64,000 nucleotides of DNA from Paraburkholderia ferrariae NBRC 106233 (GTDB lineage: Bacteria > Pseudomonadota > Gammaproteobacteria > Burkholderiales > Burkholderiaceae), in the NCBI RefSeq assembly GCF_000685035.1, contig NZ_BAYB01000028.1, positions 62,001-126,000 on the forward strand, in the 5' to 3' direction. The position numbers were made by a program, and so were the translations under genes. The notes under the pieces were generated by a model, which was given only the letters and a program-made list of their open reading frames with translations, did not search any database and had not been told where the DNA came from. Positions 33,954 through 41,815 of the stretch are shown here, piece after piece (positions within the stretch are counted from its first letter, which is position 1; every line of letters begins with the position of its first letter).

Positions 33954-34771
33954 GAGCGGCCTCCGCCGATGCCGAAGTCCGCGGCGAGCGACTCGTTCGC
34001 CGGGTAGTGGAAACGGAACGGGCCGTCCGGCGCGCCGTCGATGAACTGGCGCACCGTGGGGTCCGTGGAAGCGCGCAGCTCGGCCGGCGTGCCCTGGGCG
34101 TGCACGCCGCCGTTGGCGAGGAAGTACACGTAGTCGGCAATCGCGAACGACTCCGGCACGTCGTGCGTGACGAGGATCGAGGTCGCGCCGAGTGCGTCGT
34201 TGAGCGTGCGGATGAGGTTTGCCGTGATGCCGAGCGAGATCGGGTCGAGGCCTGCGAACGGCTCGTCGTACATCATGAGTTCGGGGTCGAGCGCGATGGC
34301 GCGCGCGAGCGCCACGCGGCGAGCCATGCCGCCCGAGATTTCCGAAGGCGCAAGTTCGCGCGCGCCGCGCAGGCCGACCGCGTTGAGCTTCATCAGCACG
34401 AGATCGCGGATCAGTTCTTCGGGCAGGTCGGTGTGCTCGCGCAGCGCGAAGGCCACGTTCTCGAACACGGACATGTCGGTGAACAGCGCGCCGAACTGGA
34501 ACAGCATGCCCATCTTGCGGCGCAGCGCGTAGAGGCCTTCGCGCGACTGCGCGCCGATATCCTCGCCATGAAACAGCACCTGGCCGCGCTGGGCGCGCAC
34601 GAGCCCGCCGATCAGGCGCAGCACCGTGGTTTTGCCGCCGCCCGAGCCGCCCATGACCGCCACGACCTGACCGCGCCCGAAGCGCATGTTCAGGCCGGAC
34701 AGGACGAGCCGATCTCCATAGCCGAAATCGACGTCGCGCAGCTCCAGCAGGGTCTCAGAAGATGATGGCAC
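33950..34771 (-). CDS. mlaF: MlaF ATPase of the phospholipid transport complex
   Basis: A 273-residue ABC ATPase with Walker A GGSGGGKTT (residues 41-49), signature EISGGMARRVALARAI and Walker B LMMYDEPFAGLDPI. It powers lipid movement by MlaFEDB with MlaB as cytoplasmic partner. It is the first gene of the mla operon, 26 or so bases after a likely transcription start. Confidence 0.95.
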   Translation of the reverse strand: MPSSSETLLELRDVDFGYGDRLVLSGLNMRFGRGQVVAVMGGSGGGKTTVLRLIGGLVRAQRGQVLFHGEDIGAQSREGLYALRRKMGMLFQFGALFTDMSVFENVAFALREHTDLPEELIRDLVLMKLNAVGLRGARELAPSEISGGMARRVALARAIALDPELMMYDEPFAGLDPISLGITANLIRTLNDALGATSILVTHDVPESFAIADYVYFLANGGVHAQGTPAELRASTDPTVRQFIDGAPDGPFRFHYPANESLAADFGIGGGRS

Positions 34772-34803
34772 GTAGGCTGACAGTCTATTTACACGAAGGC
34801 GGG

Positions 34804-34809
34804 ATTATA
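34804..34809 (-). promoter_or_regulatory. -10 box of the mla operon promoter
   Basis: The minus strand has a perfect TATAAT 33 bases upstream of the mlaF start. A -35 hexamer is not clear at the usual distance. It is the best candidate for the first promoter of the minus-strand run that continues through his to tat. Confidence 0.5.
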
Positions 34810-34930
34810 GGGCCATCATGAAAAAGCTGCCGTGACGCGCCCTATCCCGAATTCCGACCGGTAAGAGACGCCAACCGGCCACCCCGGCGGGACCTGGGCG
34901 CGCTGCGCCCGGCGTCCCACCGGCGGGCCA

Positions 34931-36058
34931 TTATTGCGTAAACGCGTTGCGCAATGCAGCAACCGCGCCAGCCGGATCGGCCGCCTCGGTCACCGCGCGC
35001 ACGACGGCCGCGCAGCCCACCCCCGTTGCGAGCACCTGCGGCAGCACCGCGCCGTCGATGCCGCCGATCGCCACCAGCGGCACCACGCCCTCCAGCAGCT
35101 TCACATAGCGCGCGAGGCGACGCAGCCCCTGCGGCGCCGTCGGCATGGCCTTGGTCGTGGTGGGAAAAACCGCGCCGAGCGCGACGTAGCTCGGGCGGAA
35201 GTGCAGCGCCGTCAGCATCTCGAAGTAGCCGTGCGTCGAAAGGCCGAGCCGCACGCCTGCCGCCGCCAGCGCGCCGAGATCCGCTTCGCGCAGGTCCTCC
35301 TGGCCGAGGTGCACGCCGTACGCGCCCGCGGCCAGCGCTTCCTGCCAGTGGTCGTTGATGAACACGCGGGCGTCGCCGTGCCGGCGACCGGCCGCAACGC
35401 AGCGCTCGATTTCGTGCACGAGTTGCGGCGATTTCGGCTGCTTGCTGCGCAACTGCACGGTTTGCGCGCCGTAGTCGAGCACGCGCTCCACCCAGTCGGC
35501 CGTCGGCAGCACCGGGTAGAGGCCGAGCTTCGCCGGGCACGAAGCAAACGGCTGCGCCGGCGCGGCGGGCAAGCCCAGCACGCGCGGAAAGCGCGCGATA
35601 TCCACGGGCCACGCGTCGTCACGGGCCTCGTCGCCGTCGCGCCACGCGAGCGCCAGCGCTAGCGCGTCGTGCGGATCGAATCCGCAGTCGAGGAAGGCCG
35701 CCAGCGCCGGCACCCAGTCCTCGGCCAGCTCGCCTTCCAGTGCGTAGCGCTCGCCGCCCAGATGCAGCGTTACACGGGCAAGGCGGCCCGCGTTCGCATC
35801 GTCCGCGGCCGCTTCGATCACGCCCGCGCCCGCCGTCATCCAGCGCGCGATGTCCGGCAGATGCGGTGCCGCGTCGGTCGCGACAATCAGGTCGCCGCCG
35901 TTCGGCGTGTCCGGCGCGGTGAGGCAGATGCGCCACGGCGCATGCGTGGGCGGCCAGTCGCCGAGGCGCGCGCGAATGCGCTCCGCCGTGGCCGTGAGTT
36001 CGTCGGCCGGCGGCCAGAACAGTTCGCGGTCTTGCAGTCGCAGCGTTTCGGTCATCAT
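34931..36058 (-). CDS. thiE: Thiamine phosphate synthase with N-terminal extension
   Basis: A 375-residue protein. Residues from about 178 form a normal thiamine phosphate synthase TIM barrel, with QTVQLRSKQ, the phosphate- and Mg-binding FINDHWQEAL and GVHLGQEDL, LGAVFPTTTKAMP and VAIGGI. It joins the thiazole phosphate and pyrimidine pyrophosphate. The first 175 residues have no motif I recognise; they include an LTAPDTPNGGDLIVATDAAP stretch and a Trp-rich CGFDPHDALALALAWRDGD region. A similar long ThiE is, as far as I recall, typical of Burkholderia. The ATG at 36058 overlaps the thiG stop (ATGA), fixing the start and showing that the extension is translated. Confidence 0.92.
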   Translation of the reverse strand: MMTETLRLQDRELFWPPADELTATAERIRARLGDWPPTHAPWRICLTAPDTPNGGDLIVATDAAPHLPDIARWMTAGAGVIEAAADDANAGRLARVTLHLGGERYALEGELAEDWVPALAAFLDCGFDPHDALALALAWRDGDEARDDAWPVDIARFPRVLGLPAAPAQPFASCPAKLGLYPVLPTADWVERVLDYGAQTVQLRSKQPKSPQLVHEIERCVAAGRRHGDARVFINDHWQEALAAGAYGVHLGQEDLREADLGALAAAGVRLGLSTHGYFEMLTALHFRPSYVALGAVFPTTTKAMPTAPQGLRRLARYVKLLEGVVPLVAIGGIDGAVLPQVLATGVGCAAVVRAVTEAADPAGAVAALRNAFTQ

Positions 36059-36867
36059 TTGCCTCCATCCTGGTGCCAGAACGGCATGCCCACGACCGGC
36101 GTGCTCGCCACCGCCGCTTCGCGCTCGGCCATCGGCCCGGCGAGATACGCGGCGCGGCCCGCCTCCACGCCCAGCGCGAACGCGCGCGCCATCGCGTCGG
36201 GATGCGTGGCCTGCGCGACCGCCGTGTTGAGCAGCACGCCGTCGAAGCCCCACTCCATCACCTGCGCGGCGTGCGACGGCAGGCCGAGGCCCGCGTCGAC
36301 GATCAGCGGCACGTCGGGCAGCCGCTCGCGCAGCACGCGCAGGCCGTACGGATTGATCACGCCCTTGCCGGTGCCGATCGGCGCGCCCCACGGCATCAGC
36401 GCCTCGCAGCCCGCGTCGAGCAGACGCCGGCCGATCACGAGGTCCTCGGTGCAATACGGCAGCACCTTGAAGCCGTCCTTCACGAGACGCGAGGCGGCCT
36501 CGATCAGGCCGACCGGGTCCGGCTGCAGCGTGTAGTCGTCGCCGATCAGTTCGAGCTTGATCCAGTCGGTTTCGAACACCTCGCGCGCCATGTGGGCCGT
36601 CGTCACGGCTTCGTTCACGGTGAGGCAGCCCGCCGTGTTCGGCAGGAGCGGCACGCCGTGGCGCTTGAGCAGGTCGAAGAAACCCGCCTCGGCGGTGCCT
36701 TCGTTCATCTGGCGGCGCAGCGCGACGGTGATCATGCCGGGGCGCCCCGCATCGATCGAATCGGAGAGCGACTGCAGCGACGGGTAGCGCGACGTGCCGA
36801 GCAGCACGCGGCTCGCGAAGGTTTCGCCGTAGAGCGTGAGCGCGTCGGCGGAGGAAGAGGTAGTCAT
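36055..36867 (-). CDS. thiG: Thiazole synthase
   Basis: A 270-residue TIM barrel with LYGETFASRVLLGTSRYPS at the N-terminus, the phosphate-binding MPWGAPIGTGKGV and LIVDAGLGLPSHAAQVMEW near the end. It builds the thiazole ring from deoxyxylulose phosphate, dehydroglycine (from ThiO) and sulfur on ThiS. It lies 50 bases after thiS and overlaps thiE. Confidence 0.97.
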   Translation of the reverse strand: MTTSSSADALTLYGETFASRVLLGTSRYPSLQSLSDSIDAGRPGMITVALRRQMNEGTAEAGFFDLLKRHGVPLLPNTAGCLTVNEAVTTAHMAREVFETDWIKLELIGDDYTLQPDPVGLIEAASRLVKDGFKVLPYCTEDLVIGRRLLDAGCEALMPWGAPIGTGKGVINPYGLRVLRERLPDVPLIVDAGLGLPSHAAQVMEWGFDGVLLNTAVAQATHPDAMARAFALGVEAGRAAYLAGPMAEREAAVASTPVVGMPFWHQDGGK

Positions 36868-36917
36868 GGCGATGAAATCCCTGGCGGTTTCGGGTCGGGC
36901 TCGCAGTGGCGCGCGGC

Positions 36918-37115
36918 TTAGCCGCCGGCCACCGGACTCACGACGTCGAGGCGGTCGCCCGCGTGAAGCGTGCGCGCGACGTGCTGGGCGCGCGCGACGA
37001 AGTCGCCGTTCAGCGCGACGGCATAGGGCGGACGCGCGCCGAACGCGGCCAGCGCGTCGGCAACGGTCGCCCCTTCGGGCAGTGCGAGCGGTTTCTGGTT
37101 GATCTGTATGTCCAT
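36918..37115 (-). CDS. thiS: Sulfur carrier protein ThiS
   Basis: A 65-residue ubiquitin-fold protein beginning MDIQINQKPLAL and ending in the required Gly-Gly (VSPVAGG), the site of thiocarboxylate formation. It donates sulfur to ThiG. It lies 11 bases after thiO in the operon. The adenylating enzyme (ThiF/MoeB) is not encoded here. Confidence 0.96.
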   Translation of the reverse strand: MDIQINQKPLALPEGATVADALAAFGARPPYAVALNGDFVARAQHVARTLHAGDRLDVVSPVAGG

Positions 37116-37126
37116 ATCGATTCTGT

Positions 37127-38287
37127 TTACTTCGCGTTCAGTGCTTCACGTTCGCAGTGAGCGGCGCCGTCGTGCAGCATCGCGCTCCAGCGCGAGCCGT
37201 GGCGCCAGGCTTCGAAGGCGTCCCGGTCGGCGACGCCGCCGTCGAGCAGCGCCTGCCCGCAGCGCACCGCTTCGTCGGCCACGGCGGGCGCAATCATGAA
37301 GCCGTGCCGGTACAGGCCGTTCACGCGCAAAGTCCGTGCGCCGTCCCAGATCAACGCCGGGCGATGATCGGGGAGCGTGGGGCGGCATTGCGAATTGAGT
37401 TCGAGAATGCGCGCCTCGCCGAAAGCCGGATGCACGGCAAACGCCGCGCTCAGCAGTTCGAGCGCGGAGCGCACGCTCACCGGCGACATGTCCTCGCCCT
37501 CGATCTCGGTCGCGCCGATCACGTAGAGGTCGTTCTGCTTGGGCGCGATATAGAGCGGGTAGCGCGGATGCAAGAGGCGCACGGGCCGCGTGAGCCCGAT
37601 GCCGGGTGCGTGCACGCGCGCCACTTCGCCGCGGATGCCGCGCAGTGCGGGCAGGGCGGGCTTGGCGCCGAGGCCACGGCAATCGATCGTCACGCGCGCG
37701 GGCGGCAGATCGGCATCGTCTACCGGCGTGTGCCAGTGCGTTTCGACGCCCCGCTGCGCGAGGCCCGCCGCCAGCGCGTGCAGCACCTGGCGGTTATCGA
37801 GCTGGCCTTCGCCGGGCAGCAGCCAGCCGCGCGCGAAGCGCCCGGCGAGCGCCGGCTCCGCCGCGTCGAGCTCGTTGCCCGCGAGCGCGACGAAGCCCTC
37901 TTCCGCCAGCCACTGCGGCGCGTTCGCGCGCACGCGGCGTTCGAAGAGCGGCGCCTCGGTGCGATCGGCGTGATGCCAGACCACGAGCGTGCCGTTGTGC
38001 TGGAAGAACACGGGCTCGGGCAGTGCCGCGAGTATCTGCGGCCACGTTTGCAGCGACGCGACGCCGAGTTCGGTGATGAGCAGTTCGGCCACGGCGGCTT
38101 CGGCAAGCGGCGCGAGCATCGCGGCGGCCACCCATGCGGCAGCATCGGCGCCTTCAGGGCCGCCGCGCTCGTAGAGCGCGACGCGATGCCCCGCGCCGGC
38201 AAGACGCCACGCGACGAGGCGCCCGGAAAGGCCGCCGCCGAGCACGGCGAAATCGGGCATGGCAGCCGTGGCGCGCGTGCCGCTCAT
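37127..38287 (-). CDS. thiO: Glycine oxidase ThiO
   Basis: A 386-residue FAD enzyme. It has a GxGxxG nucleotide-binding motif at the N-terminus (FAVLGGGLSGRLVAWRLA) ending in an acidic residue (LYERGG), and the DAO-family C-terminal region with NGLYRHGFMIAPAVAD. It oxidises glycine to the iminoacetate used by ThiG, the aerobic route. The ATG at 38287 overlaps the stop of a 49-codon leader ORF by four bases. A TPP riboswitch lies about 300 bases upstream. Confidence 0.95.
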   Translation of the reverse strand: MSGTRATAAMPDFAVLGGGLSGRLVAWRLAGAGHRVALYERGGPEGADAAAWVAAAMLAPLAEAAVAELLITELGVASLQTWPQILAALPEPVFFQHNGTLVVWHHADRTEAPLFERRVRANAPQWLAEEGFVALAGNELDAAEPALAGRFARGWLLPGEGQLDNRQVLHALAAGLAQRGVETHWHTPVDDADLPPARVTIDCRGLGAKPALPALRGIRGEVARVHAPGIGLTRPVRLLHPRYPLYIAPKQNDLYVIGATEIEGEDMSPVSVRSALELLSAAFAVHPAFGEARILELNSQCRPTLPDHRPALIWDGARTLRVNGLYRHGFMIAPAVADEAVRCGQALLDGGVADRDAFEAWRHGSRWSAMLHDGAAHCEREALNAK

Positions 38288-38433
38288 GATGGCACCCCGC
38301 TGCGAGCGAACGCGCGCCTGAGCGTCGCGCCGAAGCTTGCGCGAGCAACGAAGCGCGCAGCAACGCCGGCAGATGTGCAGACAGAAGCCCGGACAAACGC
38401 GCGGGCTAAATAAACTGAGGAATAGGCGGTCAT
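38284..38433 (-). CDS. Leader ORF of 49 codons translationally coupled to thiO
   Basis: An open frame from ATG 38433 to TGA 38284, whose stop overlaps the thiO start in an ATGA. It begins MTAYSSVYLARAFVRASV and is rich in Ala, Arg, Val and Ser with no motif I recognise. A good ribosome site (AAGGA, five bases before the ATG) precedes it, while thiO itself has only a weak one (GGGG, about six bases). A hairpin can sequester that ribosome site. This suggests that thiO is reached by ribosomes that first read the leader ORF. It is too short for automatic annotation. Whether the peptide itself matters is unknown, and it could be chance in GC-rich DNA. Confidence 0.45.
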   Translation of the reverse strand: MTAYSSVYLARAFVRASVCTSAGVAARFVARASFGATLRRAFARSGVPS

Positions 38434-38437
38434 CGTA

Positions 38438-38473
38438 TCCTTTCCGTACGGCAACAGCAGACGTACCCAAGGA
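38438..38473 (-). promoter_or_regulatory. Hairpin that could mask the ribosome site of the thi leader ORF
   Basis: On the transcript TCCTT pairs with AAGGA, then an internal loop of GG against GGA, then GTACG pairs with CGTAC around an 11-base loop. The AAGGA arm is the ribosome site of the 49-codon leader ORF. It lies between the TPP aptamer and thiO, so it could be the expression platform of the riboswitch. Confidence 0.45.
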
Positions 38474-38581
38474 CGAAACCGGCTGGCAAGGCCGGCCGGA
38501 CAGGCGCGTGGGGCGATGGAACACGGCTCCCATGCACGCTTGCCCGGCGGGAAACTGGAAATGGATCCAGCAAGACTTTCC

Positions 38582-38680
38582 GGAAACTTCCCGCGCCGGT
38601 ATTACCCGGATCGGGTGCGAAGGGTCTCTCTCAGCCTCACGGCGACATGCACGGCATGCCGGCGAAGCACCCCTGTTTCG
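38582..38680 (-). promoter_or_regulatory. TPP riboswitch (THI box) upstream of thiOSGE
   Basis: Read on the minus strand, the aptamer shows the conserved GCTGAGAGAGACCC, then ACCCGATCCGGGTAATACCGGCG-like sequence with the GGGTAATACCGGCG core, closed by a GAAAC/GTTTC P1 stem. These match the two TPP-binding helices of THI boxes (CTGAGA and the GATCTGGATAATGCCAGCG region). It should lower expression of thiO-thiS-thiG-thiE when thiamine pyrophosphate is abundant. Confidence 0.92.
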
Positions 38681-39037
38681 TCAGCAGTCATTAGACCACA
38701 AAAGGCCCGGCGCCCGCAAACCCCGGCGGCGCGGCCCTCCCGGGCCGCGCGGGCGCGCCCGCCGGGTTCCCGTCGCGGCCCCGGCGCCCGTCAAACGCAC
38801 GGCCATCCGGAGCGTCCCGTTTGGCGGGCGCCGCGCGCGCTCTGGCACAATGCCCGGAACGCTTGCGGGCCGTCCGCCGGCCGGCTGCGGTGAGACAATG
38901 GGCCGCAAAACCCAACCTCGACACAACCCCTGTTAAGCCCCGCTTAAGCGGTCGGCCACAAAATCGCAGCACCATCGTGCCGCGCCGCACGCTTTGCTTT
39001 TTTCCGGCTCCGGAGCCGGGCCAACATCGGGACGCAC
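38681..39037. other. Intergenic region between the thi riboswitch and the YddA-type transporter gene
   Basis: These 357 very GC-rich bases hold no gene that can be supported. They must contain the divergent promoters of the thi operon and of the ABC transporter gene. A CCGGCTCCGGAGCCGG palindrome lies at about 39005-39020 close to the transporter start, and TTAAGCCCCGCTTAA at about 38933-38947 is a second short palindrome. Confidence 0.5.
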
Positions 39038-40789
39038 ATGACCAACCTTTCTCCCCGCGCCACGCCGGATCAGCCTGAAAAGATCTCGGCCTGGAGCCTG
39101 ATCAAACCCTACTGGGTATCCGAGGAACGCTGGGTCGCCTGGGGCCTCCTTGCCACGATCATCGTCATCAATCTGACCGTGGTGTGGATCAACGTCCGGT
39201 TCAACAGCTGGAACGGCGACTTCTACGACGCGCTGCAGAGCAAGGACGTCAAGCGTTTCCCGCATCTGCTGATGATCTTCACCGTACTCGCGTTCGCGTT
39301 CATCATCCTCGCGGTGTACGGGCGCTATCTGCGCCAGATGCTGGGCTTCCGGTGGCGTCAATGGCTCACGACGCGCTTTCTGAACGAGTGGCTCGACCAG
39401 GGCGCGTTCTACCGTATCGAGCGCGATCGTCTGGCCGACAACCCCGACCAGCGGATCAGCGACGACCTGCAATCATTCGCCAACACGACCCTCGCGCTCA
39501 CGCTCGACCTGCTCTCGACGGTCGTCACGCTGATTTCGTTCATCACGATCCTCTGGTCGCTGGCGGGCGCGCTCACGTTCTCGCTGGGCGGCACGCCCAT
39601 CTCGATTCCGGGCTACATGGTCTGGGCCGCCCTGCTCTACGCCGTGTTCGGCTCCTTCGTGACGCAGAAGGCCGGCCATCCGCTCGTGTCGATCAACTAT
39701 CAGCAACAGAAAGTCGAGGCGGACTTCCGCTTCGGCCTCATCCGCCTGCGCGAAAACGCCGAGCAGATTGCCTTTTACGACGGCATGGACACCGAGCGCA
39801 GCAATGCGCAGGGGCTCTTCGAGCACATTCGCGAAAACTGGTGGCGCGTGATGAAGTACACGAAGCGCCTCACCTTCGTGCTGAGCTTTTACGGCCAGAT
39901 TGCCATCATCTTCCCGCTCGTCGTCGCGGCGCCGCGCTACTTTGCGGGCGCCTTCTCGTTCGGCGTGCTGATGAAGATCGCCGGGGCGTTCGGCACCGTG
40001 AGCGATTCGTTCTCCTGGTTCATGAACAGTTACTCGACCCTCGTCGAATGGCGCGCCACCGTCAACCGTCTGCGCGAATTCGTGCGCGTGGTTCACTCGC
40101 CGCGCCTGAAGGAAACCGTTTCGCCCGCCACCGAACACGGCGGCATCAACCTGCACTATGTCGATGCCAACGCGCTGTCCACCGAACATCTGAAGCTGTC
40201 CCTGCCCAACGGCCTGCCGCTTTCCGAAGTGCGCGACATCGCCATCAAGCCCGGCTCGCGCTGGCTCGTGCGCGGCCCGTCGGGCGCCGGCAAGAGCACG
40301 CTGATGCGCGCGCTCGCGGGCCTCTGGCCGTTCGGCGAAGGCTCGATCGACGCCCCCGTCGATGCGCGCATGATGTTCATTCCGCAGCAAAGCTACCTGC
40401 CGATCGGCACGCTCAAGGCCGCGCTCACCTACCCGTCGCCCGCCACCGACTACAGCGACGAGGAGTGCCGCGAAGCCCTGCGCGCGTGCCGGCTCGAAGA
40501 CTACGCCGATCGCCTCGACGAAGCGGCGCACTGGACGCGCGTGCTCTCGCCGGGCGAGCAGCAACGGCTTGCGGGCGCACGCGTGCTGCTGCACAAGCCC
40601 GACTACCTGTTCCTCGACGAAGCGACGAGCGCCCTCGACTCCGACAACGAAGGCCGTCTCTACAAGCTCTTCAACGAGCGCCTGCCGAAGGCGGCCATCG
40701 TGAGCGTGGCGCATCGCGAGTCGCTCGCGGCGTTCCACGACGAAACGCTCGAGATCGAGCGCATGCCCGAAGAGCGCATCGCCGCATGA
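39038..40789 (+). CDS. YddA/SbmA-type ABC transporter, fused permease and ATPase
   Basis: A 583-residue protein. The N-terminal half has six hydrophobic helices of the ABC_membrane_2 family (FNSWNGDFYDALQSKD is the conserved periplasmic motif). The C-terminal half is an ATPase with Walker A GPSGAGKST (near residue 412), a signature variant LSPGEQQRLAGARVLL and Walker B YLFLDEATSALD. Relatives move peptides, bleomycin-like compounds or cobalamin. The direction of transport and substrate cannot be read from sequence. The stop overlaps the next gene by four bases. Confidence 0.92.
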   Translation: MTNLSPRATPDQPEKISAWSLIKPYWVSEERWVAWGLLATIIVINLTVVWINVRFNSWNGDFYDALQSKDVKRFPHLLMIFTVLAFAFIILAVYGRYLRQMLGFRWRQWLTTRFLNEWLDQGAFYRIERDRLADNPDQRISDDLQSFANTTLALTLDLLSTVVTLISFITILWSLAGALTFSLGGTPISIPGYMVWAALLYAVFGSFVTQKAGHPLVSINYQQQKVEADFRFGLIRLRENAEQIAFYDGMDTERSNAQGLFEHIRENWWRVMKYTKRLTFVLSFYGQIAIIFPLVVAAPRYFAGAFSFGVLMKIAGAFGTVSDSFSWFMNSYSTLVEWRATVNRLREFVRVVHSPRLKETVSPATEHGGINLHYVDANALSTEHLKLSLPNGLPLSEVRDIAIKPGSRWLVRGPSGAGKSTLMRALAGLWPFGEGSIDAPVDARMMFIPQQSYLPIGTLKAALTYPSPATDYSDEECREALRACRLEDYADRLDEAAHWTRVLSPGEQQRLAGARVLLHKPDYLFLDEATSALDSDNEGRLYKLFNERLPKAAIVSVAHRESLAAFHDETLEIERMPEERIAA

Positions 40790-41559
40790 GCACGGGCGCG
40801 CACGAACGGGTCGTCCTGATCACCGGCGCGGGCGCGGGTATCGGCGCTGCGCTCGCCCGGCGGCTTGCCGCGCCGGGCGTCGCGCTCATGCTGCATGCGC
40901 GCGGCGCCGACGAAGCGGCGCAGGCGCGTCTTGCCGCGGTCGCCGCGGCGTGCGCGGGCCAGGGTGCGACGTGCGCGACCGTCTGCGCCGATCTCGCCGA
41001 ACCGGGCGCGGCGCGCCGCGTCGTCGAAACCACGCTGGCGCGCTTCGGCGCGCTCGACCAGTTGGTCGCCAACGCAGGCCACGCGCAGCGCCAGACGCTC
41101 GCATCGCTCGACGCCGCGGCGCTCGATGCCTCCTTCGCCGCCATGCCGGCGGCCTTCGCGGCCCTCGTGCGCGGCGCCCAGGCGGCGCTCGCCGCTTCGG
41201 CGTGCGGCCGCGTCGTGGCGCTCAGCTCGTTCGTTGCGCACCGCTACCGCGCCGACGCACCGTTCGCCGCCACCGCCGCCGCCAAGGCGGCACTCGAATC
41301 GCTCGCCAAAACCGCGGCGGCGGAACTCGCGCCGCACGGCGTCACGGTGAACTGCGTGGCGCCGGGCTATACGCGCAAGGATCAGGGCCCGACGCCCGCG
41401 AATGCCCCCGCGTGGGCCCGCGCGGCCGAGGAAACGCCGCTGGGCCACGTGGCCGAACCCGCCGATATCGCCGAACTCATCGCCTTTTTGCTCTCCCGCG
41501 CCGCCCGCCACATCACCGGCCAGGTGATCCACATCGACGGCGGACTCACACTGGGCTAG
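40786..41559 (+). CDS. SDR-family protein with altered active site
   Basis: A 257-residue Rossmann-fold short-chain dehydrogenase/reductase homologue. The cofactor motif TGAGAGIG (residues 13-20), the NAG motif (96-98), Ser147-148 and the closing HITGQVIHIDGGLTLG are all normal. In the YxxxK active site, however, the sequence is TAAAK, so Thr163 replaces the catalytic Tyr while Lys167 is kept. Oxidoreductase activity by the usual mechanism is therefore doubtful; it may bind NAD(P) without the standard reaction. Translation is coupled to the upstream ABC transporter (ATGA overlap at 40786), so a shared role is likely. Confidence 0.85.
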   Translation: MSTGAHERVVLITGAGAGIGAALARRLAAPGVALMLHARGADEAAQARLAAVAAACAGQGATCATVCADLAEPGAARRVVETTLARFGALDQLVANAGHAQRQTLASLDAAALDASFAAMPAAFAALVRGAQAALAASACGRVVALSSFVAHRYRADAPFAATAAAKAALESLAKTAAAELAPHGVTVNCVAPGYTRKDQGPTPANAPAWARAAEETPLGHVAEPADIAELIAFLLSRAARHITGQVIHIDGGLTLG

Positions 41560-41612
41560 GCCGCCCGGGCGAGTTTTGCGGCATCGCACGGCCGCGCCGC
41601 ACGAGGTTTTTC

Positions 41613-41636
41613 CGCTGGTTCGTTCGCTGGTTCGTT
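41613..41636. repeat. 12-bp tandem duplication ahead of the MFS gene
   Basis: Two exact copies of CGCTGGTTCGTT and the start of a third (CGCTTG). It lies 180 bases upstream of the MFS start in the 256-base gap after the SDR gene, which has no other gene. No function is visible. Confidence 0.8.
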
Positions 41637-41815
41637 CGCTTGCTATCGAATCCGGCGGAACCCAACGGAACCCCGGCGCACGCACGAAGCGCACCCCTCT
41701 ATTTCGCCGCCCTCGCCTGCACCCCCGATCACCCCTTAAAATAGCCCCGCTCCAGCATTCACGCCGCACACGGCGCCGCCGGTCATGGCAGGGCAACAAC
41801 GGGGGAAGACACGCG

